This document shows positions 9,000 to 17,392 of a stretch of 64,000 nt of DNA, in pieces. The stretch's first letter is position 1; each line of letters begins with the position of its first letter. The DNA is from an uncultured Campylobacter sp. GTDB taxonomy: Bacteria; Campylobacterota; Campylobacteria; Campylobacterales; Campylobacteraceae. The notes below the pieces were generated by a model, which did no database searches, had not been told where the DNA came from, and worked only from the letters and a program-made list of their open reading frames with translations. The stretch lies in the NCBI RefSeq assembly GCF_938002845.1, contig NZ_CALKZP010000028.1, positions 65,591 to 129,590 on the forward strand, in the 5' to 3' direction. The translations under genes and the position numbers were made by a program.

Positions 9000-9516
9000 T
9001 TTTGTATTTTATTCTATGATATTTTTAGCTTCTATCGTAATGGCTGGCAAGCCTACGGCTGAAGAGGAAAATCTTTATAACGAATGCGATAAAGGAAATG
9101 GCAAATATAGTTCGTGTACTAAACTAATAGAAATTTTATCTAAAAAATGCGATGGCGGAGATATGATCGGATGCTCGGATCTTGGTTATATATTAGGTCC
9201 TAAGCTTGGTATGCGTGAAGCTTCTATCACTCCTTATGAAAAATCTTGCAAGGCGGGTATTGCGGAGTCTTGTTTTGCTCTTGGAACACAAGACATAGGT
9301 TTAAGAGGCAACATTAAAAAGGCTGTTATAAATTACACTACGGCTTGTGAAAAATTTACCGATCAGAAAAAACTATTTAAACTAAGATCTTGCGCGTTGA
9401 AGACGGCTTTAGAAAACTGCTTACGAGATGAGGAGGAACACGATCCCGTAAAGTGTGCGCTAGAAGCATTTAAAGAAATAACTGATAAATACAACGCAAA
9501 TTCAACAAAGGAGTAA
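8986..9516 (+). CDS. Cysteine-rich secreted Sel1/Hcp-like protein (copy 2)
   Basis: A 176-residue paralogue of the preceding gene, overlapping its end by 14 nt in another frame, so translation is probably coupled. ATG 8986 is preceded by AAAGGAAATTGT and starts a signal peptide (KINFVFYSMIFLASIVMAG). Upstream in-frame starts from 8962 would spoil the signal. The mature part keeps the GKYSSCTKLIEILSKKCDGGDMIGC core and the ACKAGIAESC-like pair of Sel1/Hcp repeats, then a more divergent C-terminus with further cysteines. Likely secreted and disulfide-bonded; binding partner unknown. Base composition is a little more AT-rich than the neighbouring housekeeping genes. Confidence 0.75.
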   Translation: MGKINFVFYSMIFLASIVMAGKPTAEEENLYNECDKGNGKYSSCTKLIEILSKKCDGGDMIGCSDLGYILGPKLGMREASITPYEKSCKAGIAESCFALGTQDIGLRGNIKKAVINYTTACEKFTDQKKLFKLRSCALKTALENCLRDEEEHDPVKCALEAFKEITDKYNANSTKE

Positions 9517-9550
9517 AAGATGGCAAATCTGAAGGAGGCAAAGAGCGATA

Positions 9551-9694
9551 ATGAAAGAATTTTATCCCGAGATTTCGACGCTTTTGATCTTAATGATGCC
9601 GGTCGCGGCAGAGTGCAATCAAAGTGTAGCCGCTAGTAAAAAGATAAAATTTACGTCGCCTGCCGATCTAAATTTAAATTTATATCATTCGTAA
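9551..9694 (+). CDS. Possible small exported peptide (47 aa) between Sel1 genes
   Basis: A short frame, MKEFYPEISTLLILMMPVAAEC and onward, 47 residues, sits between two Sel1 genes on the same strand and ends 8 bp before the next start. A GGAGG at 9533-9537 lies about 13 nt upstream, a long but usable spacing. The N-terminal hydrophobic stretch ending in Ala-Ala and a single Cys recall a short signal peptide, though acidic residues near the N-terminus argue against it. An overlapping 38-codon frame at 9520-9636 is a competing reading. It could equally be the relic of a broken Sel1 gene. Low confidence. Confidence 0.3.
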   Translation: MKEFYPEISTLLILMMPVAAECNQSVAASKKIKFTSPADLNLNLYHS

Positions 9695-9702
9695 GGATTA
9701 AA

Positions 9703-10488
9703 ATGAAAGCACTATTGTTTATACTCGCGTCGGTTCTGTTTTTAAAGGCTGAGAGCGTAAGCAAAATTTATTCTCTAGGGGTGCCTGCATGCGATACTTA
9801 CGATTTAAATTTTAAGAAATGCAGTAGCGGCGACGGCAAAGCATGCTATTTGGCGGCTTTAATTCTAAATAATAGATCTTGCGCACAAAAAAACGACGAT
9901 TTGGCATTGGAATTTTTTGAAAAATCATGCAGTTTGGGATATGCCAAAGGCTGCATTTTTATGGGACAAGCGTATTCGCTTACTTCTTTGGACGAAAAAC
10001 ACGCGAAAATCAAGACATATTACGAAAGAGCTTGCGAGCTGGACGCGAAATTTTGCGACGATTACGGGCTTTTATATTTTTACGGCGAGGGCGTAAAAAA
10101 GGATGAGCTTGCGGCAAAAGAGTATTTTAAAAAATCCTGCGATGCGGGAAATCCCGCAGGATGCGGGCACTTTGCCACATCGTTAAACAGAGAGAATGAG
10201 AATATAAATGAGGTTATGAAATTTTATGAAATCGGCTGCAACGGAGAGCATTACCCTTCGTGCTACGCTTACGGACTGCTGTTGTGGGCTAAAGTAGATA
10301 AAAATAAAGGCAAAAATTTTTGCAAGAAGGCTTGCGATAAGGGTAATATAAAGGAAGCGTGCAAATGGGTGCTTGATATGAGCGAGGAGGAGGAAAAGCA
10401 AATTTTATATTTGAGGCGGTATTTAAAGCTGGGCTGCAAAGACGGCGACACGCAAATGTGCAAGGATTTAGGAAAAATAGGGAATTAG
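9703..10488 (+). CDS. Sel1-repeat, cysteine-rich secreted protein (Hcp-like)
   Basis: A 261-residue protein with signal peptide (MKALLFILASVLFLKA) and about five Sel1-like repeats of ~36 residues, each with an alpha/alpha hairpin and a Cys pair (FEKSCSLGYAKGC, YERACELDAKFC, FKKSCDAGNPAGC, YEIGCNGEHYPSC, CKKACDKGNIKEAC). One classic turn, LLYFYGEGVKKDELAAKEYF, is fully conserved. The fold is that of Helicobacter Hcp proteins, some of which are reported to bind beta-lactam-like peptidoglycan fragments or modulate host immunity. Whether this one does is unknown. The start has AAGGAT upstream. A short inverted repeat overlaps the stop codon. Confidence 0.85.
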   Translation: MKALLFILASVLFLKAESVSKIYSLGVPACDTYDLNFKKCSSGDGKACYLAALILNNRSCAQKNDDLALEFFEKSCSLGYAKGCIFMGQAYSLTSLDEKHAKIKTYYERACELDAKFCDDYGLLYFYGEGVKKDELAAKEYFKKSCDAGNPAGCGHFATSLNRENENINEVMKFYEIGCNGEHYPSCYAYGLLLWAKVDKNKGKNFCKKACDKGNIKEACKWVLDMSEEEEKQILYLRRYLKLGCKDGDTQMCKDLGKIGN

Positions 10489-10514
10489 GGCAGAATTTAA
10501 ATTCTAAATTGCCC
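10488..10514 (+). terminator. Weak hairpin at the end of the Sel1 gene
   Basis: GGGCA at 10488-10492 pairs with TGCCC at 10510-10514. ATTT (10495-10498) and AAAT (10506-10509) extend the stem after a 2-nt bulge. There is no good T-tract, so it is at best a weak terminator. Confidence 0.3.
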
Positions 10515-10564
10515 CACTTGCAAGCTCATAAAATTTGGGCTTTAAAATTTAATCTTAATTGGGC

Positions 10565-10570
10565 TATAAT
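10565..10570 (+). promoter_or_regulatory. Probable -10 box (TATAAT) of ppk
   Basis: A perfect TATAAT 30 bp before the ppk start codon, with an AAGGAG ribosome binding site at 10590-10595. No clear -35 element or operator is visible. Confidence 0.55.
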
Positions 10571-10600
10571 CTTAGAATTAATATTTAAAAAGGAGTTTTT

Positions 10601-12682
10601 ATGCAAACACAAAATAATTTTATAAACCGCGAGCTAAGCTGGCTACGCTTCAATACCCGCGTGCTGGAACAATGCAAAAAGGATATCCCGCTAATTGAAA
10701 AATTAAAATTTCTAGCGATTTACAGCACTAATTTAGACGAATTTTATATGATCCGCGTGGCGGGTCTGAAGCAGCTTTTCACCGCCGGCGTTATAACCAG
10801 CGGCGATGACGAGATGACGCCTCTTGAGCAGCTACGCGCGATCCGCTCCTATTTAAGAAACGAACAAACCGAGCTTGAGCAGCAGTATTTCGGCATACAA
10901 AAGGAGCTTTGCAAAAACGGGCTTTTTATCAAAAGCTACGACGAGCTGCAGCCCGAGCTAAAGCCTGCGGCGGACGAGTTTTTTTTCTCGCAGATAATGC
11001 CCGTCATCGTCCCGATCGCAGTCGATGCGACCCATCCCTTCCCGCATCTAAACAATCTCAGCTTCTCCCTCGCAGTCAAGCTCTGCGATGAGGGCGCGTC
11101 CGAGTCGGTGCATTTCGGGATGATTAGAATTCCGCGCGTGATCCCGCGCTTCGTGCAGGTCGCGCAAAACACCTACGTGCCGATCGGCACTATCGTAAAG
11201 CGCCACGCGGAGGAAATTTTTCCGGGCTACAAGCTCATCAGCTCCGCAGCCTTCCGCGTCACGCGAAACGCAGATATCGTAATCGAGGAGGAGGAAGCGG
11301 ACGATTTTATGATGATCCTGGAAGCGGGGCTTAAGCTGCGCCGCAAGGGGGCTTTCGTACGGCTTCAGATCGAAAAGGACGCCGATGCCGAGCTTTTAGA
11401 ATTTCTAAATTCTCATCTTAAAATTTTTTACAAAGATATATATGAATGCGCCGTGCCACTTACGCTGGACGGGCTTTGGGAGATCGCCTCCAATAAGGAT
11501 TTTTCCTTTCTAGCCCATCCTCAGTATCTGCCAAAGACGCTGCCCCCCTTTAACGAAAACACCTCCGTTATGAGCGCGATGGAGAAGGAGGATATCCTGC
11601 TGATCCATCCTTATGAGAGCTTCGATCCGGTGCAAAAACTCATCAAAGAGGCCGCAAAAGATCCAAAGGTCATCTCGATCCGTATGACGCTGTACCGGGT
11701 GGAGAAAAACTCCCCGATCGTTCAAAGCCTGATCGAAGCCGCAAGCGACGGCAAGCAGGTAACGGTGATGGTCGAGCTTAAGGCGAGATTTGATGAGGAA
11801 AACAACCTGCACTGGGCGAAAGCGCTCGAAGACGCCGGTGCGCACGTGATCTACGGCATCACGGGCTTTAAGGTCCACGCCAAGGTAACGCAGATCATCA
11901 AAAAAGAGGACGGCAAGTTAAAATTTTATATCCACCTAGGCACGGGCAACTACAACGGCTCTAGCGCTAAAATTTACACTGACGTGAGCTTTTTTACCTG
12001 CGGCGACCGCTTCGACAAGGATACGACGAATTTCTTCCACATCCTCTCGGGCTACAACAAAAACCGCAAGCTGGATAACCTCTCTATGTCGCCGATGCAG
12101 ATCAAAGAGCGGCTCTTAGCGATGATAAAAAATGAGGAAAAGCAAGGCTCTGCCGGCAGGATCATCGCTAAGATGAACGCTCTTGTCGACGGCGATATGA
12201 TCAAGGCGCTGTATAAAGCAAGTGCGGCGGGCGTGAAGATCGATCTCATCGTGCGCGGCATCTGCTGCTTGCGCCCGGCGCTAAAGGGCGTTAGCGAAAA
12301 TATCCGCGTGATCTCGATCGTCGGCAAATACCTGGAGCACGCTAGAATTTTTTATTTCGCGCACGCGCAGCCCAGCCTATACATCGCGAGCGCGGATTGG
12401 ATGCCGCGAAATTTAGAGCGCAGGCTGGAGCTGATGAGCCCAATTTACAACGAAAATTTGCAAAACAAACTCAAAGAAATTTTAAAACTTCAGCTAAGCG
12501 ATAACGAGCTCGCATTCGAGCTGCAAAGCAGCGGCGAGTACCGAAAGATCGTGCCGAAAAAGGGCGAAGAGAAAATCGACGATCAGGAATTTTTAGAAAT
12601 TTATTTCAATAAAATTTATAAAAATATCCGCAAACACGACGAAAGCGGCACGGCGCTAACCAAGCTTTTGAAGGAGAGCTAA
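10601..12682 (+). CDS. ppk: Polyphosphate kinase 1
   Basis: Makes inorganic polyphosphate from ATP at the inner membrane side of the cytoplasm. Full length at 693 residues. Four domains can be followed: N-terminal helical bundle (NRELSWLRFNTRVLEQ), head domain (around FVQVAQNTYVPIGTI), and two PLD-like catalytic domains. The autophosphorylated histidine is in GFKVHAKV (His426) and the second active-site histidine in KYLEHARIFYF (His580). Further conserved blocks are LHLGTGNYN-like YIHLGTGNY, RMTLYRVEKNSPI, and ADWMPRNLERRLE near the end. It is transcribed from its own promoter between Sel1 genes, with a GC-rich hairpin behind it. In Campylobacter, ppk affects stress survival and host colonisation; that is established for C. 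jejuni, not shown here. Confidence 0.98.
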   Translation: MQTQNNFINRELSWLRFNTRVLEQCKKDIPLIEKLKFLAIYSTNLDEFYMIRVAGLKQLFTAGVITSGDDEMTPLEQLRAIRSYLRNEQTELEQQYFGIQKELCKNGLFIKSYDELQPELKPAADEFFFSQIMPVIVPIAVDATHPFPHLNNLSFSLAVKLCDEGASESVHFGMIRIPRVIPRFVQVAQNTYVPIGTIVKRHAEEIFPGYKLISSAAFRVTRNADIVIEEEEADDFMMILEAGLKLRRKGAFVRLQIEKDADAELLEFLNSHLKIFYKDIYECAVPLTLDGLWEIASNKDFSFLAHPQYLPKTLPPFNENTSVMSAMEKEDILLIHPYESFDPVQKLIKEAAKDPKVISIRMTLYRVEKNSPIVQSLIEAASDGKQVTVMVELKARFDEENNLHWAKALEDAGAHVIYGITGFKVHAKVTQIIKKEDGKLKFYIHLGTGNYNGSSAKIYTDVSFFTCGDRFDKDTTNFFHILSGYNKNRKLDNLSMSPMQIKERLLAMIKNEEKQGSAGRIIAKMNALVDGDMIKALYKASAAGVKIDLIVRGICCLRPALKGVSENIRVISIVGKYLEHARIFYFAHAQPSLYIASADWMPRNLERRLELMSPIYNENLQNKLKEILKLQLSDNELAFELQSSGEYRKIVPKKGEEKIDDQEFLEIYFNKIYKNIRKHDESGTALTKLLKES

Positions 12683-12694
12683 CGCAGTTCTGTT

Positions 12695-12740
12695 CGGCTT
12701 GTGCCAGGGCTGGCTGTGCACCTAGCCCGCGCGCAAGCCG
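12695..12740 (+). terminator. Strong GC-rich hairpin after ppk
   Basis: CGGCTTGTGC (12695-12704) pairs with GCGCAAGCCG (12731-12740), including one G-T wobble. After a 2x2 mismatch, GGGCT (12707-12711) pairs with AGCCC (12724-12728). The 15-bp stem begins 12 nt after the ppk stop codon. There is no T-tract, so it may protect the ppk 3' end or act as a factor-dependent pause rather than a classical terminator. Confidence 0.5.
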
Positions 12741-12815
12741 AGCTTGTAAATGCTAAATGAGGAATTTTACGCCGCAAATGCGCGAGTAGATTTACAGAAA
12801 TTTCAAAGGGATTAA

Positions 12816-13841
12816 ATGAAAAGATATCTTTATCTAGCCGTTATAGCTATGTTTTGTATGGGCGGAGTCTTTGAAGACGCGGACAAGCTCTATGAGGACG
12901 GCGATTATTCTAAAGCGATAAAAATGTGGCAACGCAGCTGCGACGGCGGAGATACGCGAAGTTGCTATAGGCTTGGAAACTTATATCGATTCGGCAGGAA
13001 CGTCACTCAAAAATATCAAAAAGCGGCGAATTTTTATCAAAAAGCCTGCGATGACGGAGATATGACCGGCTGCTATGAACTTGCAGGACTATACTTCGAA
13101 GGCTATGGCGTTAGACAAGATTATCAAAAGGCGGCGAGCCTGCACCAAAAGGCTTGCGACGGCGGTAATATGTTTTCGTGCAATTTGCTTGCAATTTCAT
13201 ACGAATCCGGTATCGGCGTCTCAAGAGACAGGCACAAGGCTATGGTTTTGCGTCAAATGATTTGCGATAACGGTGATGCAGATATGTGCAATAACCTTGC
13301 ATATTTATATAAAAACAGCGACAAGGTCGAGCAGGACTTGCAAAAGGCGGAGAGCCTATATAAAAAAGCGGCTGTTTTGCACCAAAAGAAAGCTCAAATA
13401 AATCAAAAGAAATGCGATGAAGGCGACTTATATGAGTGCCAGCGCCTAGCGGATCTATATATAGACGGCAAGGGCGTAGAGAAGGATTTCAAAAAGGCTG
13501 CGGATTTATACCAGAAGGCTTGTGATGGCGGCAGGGCGGCGGCGTGCTTGATTCTGGGAGACTTATACAAAGCAAATAATTACCAAAAAGCAGAAAGCCT
13601 ATATCAAAGCGGGCTAAATTTGCTTAAAAATACTTGCGAGAGCGGGGATGCGGACTCGTGTAGTTATCTCGGGGATTTATACAAAAATGGATGGCATATT
13701 AAACAAGATAGATCCTTAGCAAAAGAATTTTACGGGAAAGCATGCGATTTAGCAGAGCAGATCGGCTGCGACGAATACAAGCAATTAAACGAAGCAGAAC
13801 TCATCGATGATAAGCACGGCATCGCACCGAGCGCGCCTTAA
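12816..13841 (+). CDS. Sel1-repeat, cysteine-rich secreted protein
   Basis: A 341-residue protein made almost wholly of Sel1-like repeats of ~36 residues after a short signal sequence (MKRYLYLAVIAMFCMGG). Repeats carry the family signature FYQKACDDGDMTGCYELAGLYFEG.GVRQD and the Cys pair that makes a disulfide in Hcp proteins. Roughly seven are visible, one degenerate with KKAQINQKKCDEGDLYEC. It is longer and closer to the Sel1 consensus than the three genes upstream of ppk, suggesting separate origin within the family or less decay. Sel1 proteins act as solenoid scaffolds. An exported version probably binds peptidoglycan, another envelope protein or a host factor; no specific partner can be read from the sequence. 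SD AAAGGG precedes the ATG. Confidence 0.88.
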   Translation: MKRYLYLAVIAMFCMGGVFEDADKLYEDGDYSKAIKMWQRSCDGGDTRSCYRLGNLYRFGRNVTQKYQKAANFYQKACDDGDMTGCYELAGLYFEGYGVRQDYQKAASLHQKACDGGNMFSCNLLAISYESGIGVSRDRHKAMVLRQMICDNGDADMCNNLAYLYKNSDKVEQDLQKAESLYKKAAVLHQKKAQINQKKCDEGDLYECQRLADLYIDGKGVEKDFKKAADLYQKACDGGRAAACLILGDLYKANNYQKAESLYQSGLNLLKNTCESGDADSCSYLGDLYKNGWHIKQDRSLAKEFYGKACDLAEQIGCDEYKQLNEAELIDDKHGIAPSAP

Positions 13842-14302
13842 TCCGTGAAGCTTGCATGCTTGCGCGCAAACAAGGCTACGCAATCAGCGAGCTATCAAAT
13901 TTTTTAGAATTTTAAAATTCTAAATTTTATAAATTATCTTAGGCGCAGCTTCCTAGAAATACTAATTTGCCATGATGCCAGCTATATACTACGGGTAGAT
14001 AAAATTCCGCTCACTTATGATAAAATTTTAAAATTTCTCAAGTTAAAATCTTAAAATTTACTCACTGTCTCATCGTTTGTATTTCATAAAAATACTTTTA
14101 AATTTAAAGTAAAAATTTGTAATTTTAAAAAATGTAAATTTAAGAGATAAAGACGTAAGCCTGGGAATTCTTTAAATTTAATTAAATTTTATAACTATAA
14201 ATGATAAATAAATTCTTTTTAATTTAAATTTAAAGAATTTTTCACTAATATACTGCTCTTTTTAATAACGCCTATGAGAAATAGTATTATAAAAGGATCA
14301 AA
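13842..14302. other. Noncoding, very AT-rich upstream region of the TonB receptor gene
   Basis: This 461-bp gap is strongly AT-rich with runs of AAATTT. No gene is seen. The last 60 bp contain the promoter: TATTAT at 14285-14290, an imperfect Fur-like palindrome at 14275-14289, and an AAAGGA ribosome binding site before ATG 14303. Confidence 0.5.
14275..14289 (+). promoter_or_regulatory. Possible Fur-box-like palindrome
   Basis: TGAGAAA-T-AGTATTA matches 10 of 14 symmetric positions of the 7-1-7 Fur consensus (TGATAAT-N-ATTATCA). It overlaps the likely -10 of a TonB-receptor gene, as expected for an iron-repressed promoter. AT-rich background makes chance matches common. Confidence 0.3.
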
Positions 14303-17300
14303 ATGAGCTTATTTAGGTTTTCCATTGCAGCGGCGGGAGCGCTTTGCTTATGCGCGGCCACTTTAGCTGCACAGGATGATAGCGAAGGTGGCTCCCAAAA
14401 TTTAGGGCAGATCAATGTTACGGGAAACGTAGAAAGCGACCCGCTTACCAAAAAAGTCGGCGAAACCAAAAAGAGCGCCAAAACGCTAGAAAAGCAGCAA
14501 GTCTCCGACACTAGAGACCTTGTAAAGTATGAAACGGGAGTTAGCGTCGTAGAATCTGGCAGGATGGGCTCTAGCGGCTACTCAATCCGCGGAGTGGACG
14601 AAAATCGCGTCGCTATCACGATAGACGGACTTCATCAAGCGGAAACTTTAAGCTCGCAAGGCTTTAAAGAGGTTTTTGAGGGATATGGGAATTTTAACAA
14701 CACCAGAAACGGCGTCGAGATGGAAAACGTCAAACAAGCGACCATTACCAAGGGCGCAGACTCGATAAAAGCGGGTTCTGGCGCACTTGGAGGCTCCGTT
14801 ATGTTCGAGACCAAGGATGCACGGGATTATTTAATCGATAAAAATTGGTTTTACGGCTTTAAAGCGGGCATTTCCAGCAGAGATAAGGAAAAAATGAGAT
14901 CTCATACTCTTGCTGCGAAAGTTAATTGGTTTGATTTTTTAGTAATCAGAACCGATAGAAATTCTCACGAGCTTAGAAACTACGGATACGGCACTTACGA
15001 CGATAGCGTAAGAGGAAGGGAAAGGGAGCAAACCGATCCTTATACCATTAAAAAGGAAAGCACCTTAGTTAAAATAGCTTTTCAGCCAGATGAAGAAAAT
15101 AGAATTACCCTTATGAACGACGATTATAAAGGTAGATCGAAAGGCAACGACTACTCATATACTCTCTATCCAAGATCAATCACCAATCCCGATTTTTTCG
15201 AAAGCAAGCTCGGAGAGAGATACACGGACGATCTTAGCAAGAGAGAAAATAGAGGTATCGCTTACGAAAATTTTATCGAAACGCCGCTTTGGGATAGCGT
15301 AAAATTCTCGTTCTCGAATCAAAGAATCAAACAAAGAGCAAGAACGGAAGAGTATTGCAGGGGCGATAATTGCGCAGAAATAGCAAACCCTATAATAAAA
15401 AGAGATGGCAACAATAATATAGTAGACTCAAACGGAAACGAATTTAACATAGATAGAGGCGGTCCGGGAGGAATGACGAGATTAATTGATTCAAATGGAA
15501 AAACGTATTTATCGGGTTATGCCATTCCAAATATAAGTAATATGAAATTAAACTGCGAAGAATTTAACTGTAACGGTCCGTTAACGCTTTATAGAATTCC
15601 CTTCAATTCTGATCCAATAGAAAAAATGAGTCTGCCTCTGAATAGTCCAACCTATAATTTTACGGGTTCAAATGGAAAGAATTATGAATTTGATATACAC
15701 GAAGAGACCTTAAACGGAAAGAGATATAAGGTAATTAAACCTAGTTATACTAATGGCATAGTCAAACAAGATTCTAATGAATTTAATATGCTTTTACCAA
15801 ACTCACAGGGCTATCTTGATAGAGACTGGAAAGAAAGGGATCTAAATACCGATACTAAGCAGTTTGATCTGGATTTTAGCAAAGATTTTAATTTTTTGAG
15901 TGTGGAAAATAGCCTTTCATATGGACTAAAATATATAAAAACCGATAAATCTATGGTAAATAGGGCGGGTTTTGACGCTACGAATCCTCAATGGTGGGCA
16001 GATACCGCTCCAGGTGACTGCCAAGGTGCAGATGCATTCAATGCACTGAAATGCCCTAAAACTGAGCCTGAAACATCATTTTTAATACCGGTCGAAAGCA
16101 AAAACGGAGTCTTTCACGTAGCGGACGACGTTATAGTAAATGACTTTTTTGATTTCAATCTAGCCTATAGATACGATAGAGTAAGATATAAACCGGGCTA
16201 TGTTCCGGGCAAGACCCCAAAGATCCCCGACGGTATGGTAGAGGGTCTATTTATACCGCTTGCTAAAAATCCGCTTCCGGAGCCCAAGTGGAGCGACTAT
16301 CCAAATTGGTCGGATTATGTGGCAGCCAGGAACGCATACCTAGCAAAGCAAGCCGAAGTAGATGCACTAAATGCAACGAATGCCGAGCGAAATATAGAGT
16401 ATATGTCAAAGCCGAAGGAGTATAAAAACAACTCCTACGCCGTGGGTTTAAATTTTAATCCTCTTGAGTTTGTAAGAATTCAAACGAAGTATTCGAAAGC
16501 CTTTAGGGCGCCTACTACGGATGAGCTATATCTAGCGTTTAAGCATCCGGATTTTACGATAAAACCCAATGTAGATCTAAGGCCCGAAATAGCTAAAACC
16601 AAAGAGGTAGCCGTTACATTTCATAGTGAAAGCCAAAGTTATATTACGATTAGTAGGTTTAAGACGGACTATCAAGACTTCTTAGATCTGGAATACCAAG
16701 GCACAAAAAGGGTCAATACGAACGCGAATAGCGCGCTTGATTTCGATATGTATCAAAACGTAAACAGACAAAGAGCCAAGGTAAACGGCATAGAGATAAG
16801 CTCTAAATTTAACCTAAGCGATATCTCCGATAGTCTGGGCGGATTTTATGTAGGATATAAATTTACGAAACAAAAGGGAAAAATTTTAACCGATGATGAC
16901 GGTTTAGTGCCGATGAATGCGATACAGCCAAAAACTTCGGTATATAACGTGGGCTATGCCGAGAAAAATGACAAATTCGGAGTTGATATATACCTTACGA
17001 CCGTATCGGCTAAAAAGCCCGAAGATACCTACAATATGTTTTGGAAAAACGAAAAGCAAAGCGGAGATCCTATAAACGGACGCCCGGTAACCGATTACAG
17101 AGCGCACTGGCTAAGCTCTAGCTACAAAGTGCTAGACCTGGTAGCATACACCAAGCCTACTAAAAATTTAACCTTCAGATTCGGCTGCTACAACATAACT
17201 GACGAAAAATATCTAACTTGGGAATCGGCTAGATCGGTAAGATCTTTCGGCACCACAAATATGGTCCGCAAATCAGATAGTTTGGGCATAAACCGCTTCT

Positions 17301-17347
17301 ACGCTCCGGGGCGAAATTTTAAGCTGACCTTCGAGCTTACCCTGTAA
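14303..17347 (+). CDS. TonB-dependent receptor, transferrin/lactoferrin/hemoglobin (TbpA/LbpA) family
   Basis: An outer-membrane iron-source receptor of 1014 residues with signal peptide (SLFRFSIAAAGALCLCAATLAAQ). The plug domain has the diagnostic TbpA/LbpA-like blocks VSDTRDLVKYETGVSVVES, SGYSIRGVDENRVAITIDGL and GADSIKAGSGALGGSVMFETK. The 22-strand barrel follows, with long loops rich in Asn and Pro at about 350-520, and the C-terminus closes with RNFKLTFELTL. The final residue is Leu rather than the usual aromatic. A TonB box candidate is QINVTG near the mature N-terminus. In C. jejuni a related receptor (CtuA, Cj0178) uses transferrin and lactoferrin iron; equating function is inference. 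No TbpB-like lipoprotein, TonB or heme utilisation gene adjoins it. It is monocistronic, with an excellent terminator. Confidence 0.9.
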   Translation: MSLFRFSIAAAGALCLCAATLAAQDDSEGGSQNLGQINVTGNVESDPLTKKVGETKKSAKTLEKQQVSDTRDLVKYETGVSVVESGRMGSSGYSIRGVDENRVAITIDGLHQAETLSSQGFKEVFEGYGNFNNTRNGVEMENVKQATITKGADSIKAGSGALGGSVMFETKDARDYLIDKNWFYGFKAGISSRDKEKMRSHTLAAKVNWFDFLVIRTDRNSHELRNYGYGTYDDSVRGREREQTDPYTIKKESTLVKIAFQPDEENRITLMNDDYKGRSKGNDYSYTLYPRSITNPDFFESKLGERYTDDLSKRENRGIAYENFIETPLWDSVKFSFSNQRIKQRARTEEYCRGDNCAEIANPIIKRDGNNNIVDSNGNEFNIDRGGPGGMTRLIDSNGKTYLSGYAIPNISNMKLNCEEFNCNGPLTLYRIPFNSDPIEKMSLPLNSPTYNFTGSNGKNYEFDIHEETLNGKRYKVIKPSYTNGIVKQDSNEFNMLLPNSQGYLDRDWKERDLNTDTKQFDLDFSKDFNFLSVENSLSYGLKYIKTDKSMVNRAGFDATNPQWWADTAPGDCQGADAFNALKCPKTEPETSFLIPVESKNGVFHVADDVIVNDFFDFNLAYRYDRVRYKPGYVPGKTPKIPDGMVEGLFIPLAKNPLPEPKWSDYPNWSDYVAARNAYLAKQAEVDALNATNAERNIEYMSKPKEYKNNSYAVGLNFNPLEFVRIQTKYSKAFRAPTTDELYLAFKHPDFTIKPNVDLRPEIAKTKEVAVTFHSESQSYITISRFKTDYQDFLDLEYQGTKRVNTNANSALDFDMYQNVNRQRAKVNGIEISSKFNLSDISDSLGGFYVGYKFTKQKGKILTDDDGLVPMNAIQPKTSVYNVGYAEKNDKFGVDIYLTTVSAKKPEDTYNMFWKNEKQSGDPINGRPVTDYRAHWLSSSYKVLDLVAYTKPTKNLTFRFGCYNITDEKYLTWESARSVRSFGTTNMVRKSDSLGINRFYAPGRNFKLTFELTL

Positions 17348-17355
17348 ATTTCAAT

Positions 17356-17392
17356 AAAATTTGGACTAAATTTAATATCTAGTCCAAATTTT
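17356..17392 (+). terminator. Rho-independent terminator of the TonB receptor gene
   Basis: A perfect 13-bp inverted repeat, AAAATTTGGACTA (17356-17368) and TAGTCCAAATTTT (17380-17392), encloses an 11-nt loop and begins 9 nt after the stop codon. The descending arm ends in T-residues. Symmetric arms could also serve transcription from the right. Confidence 0.85.
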
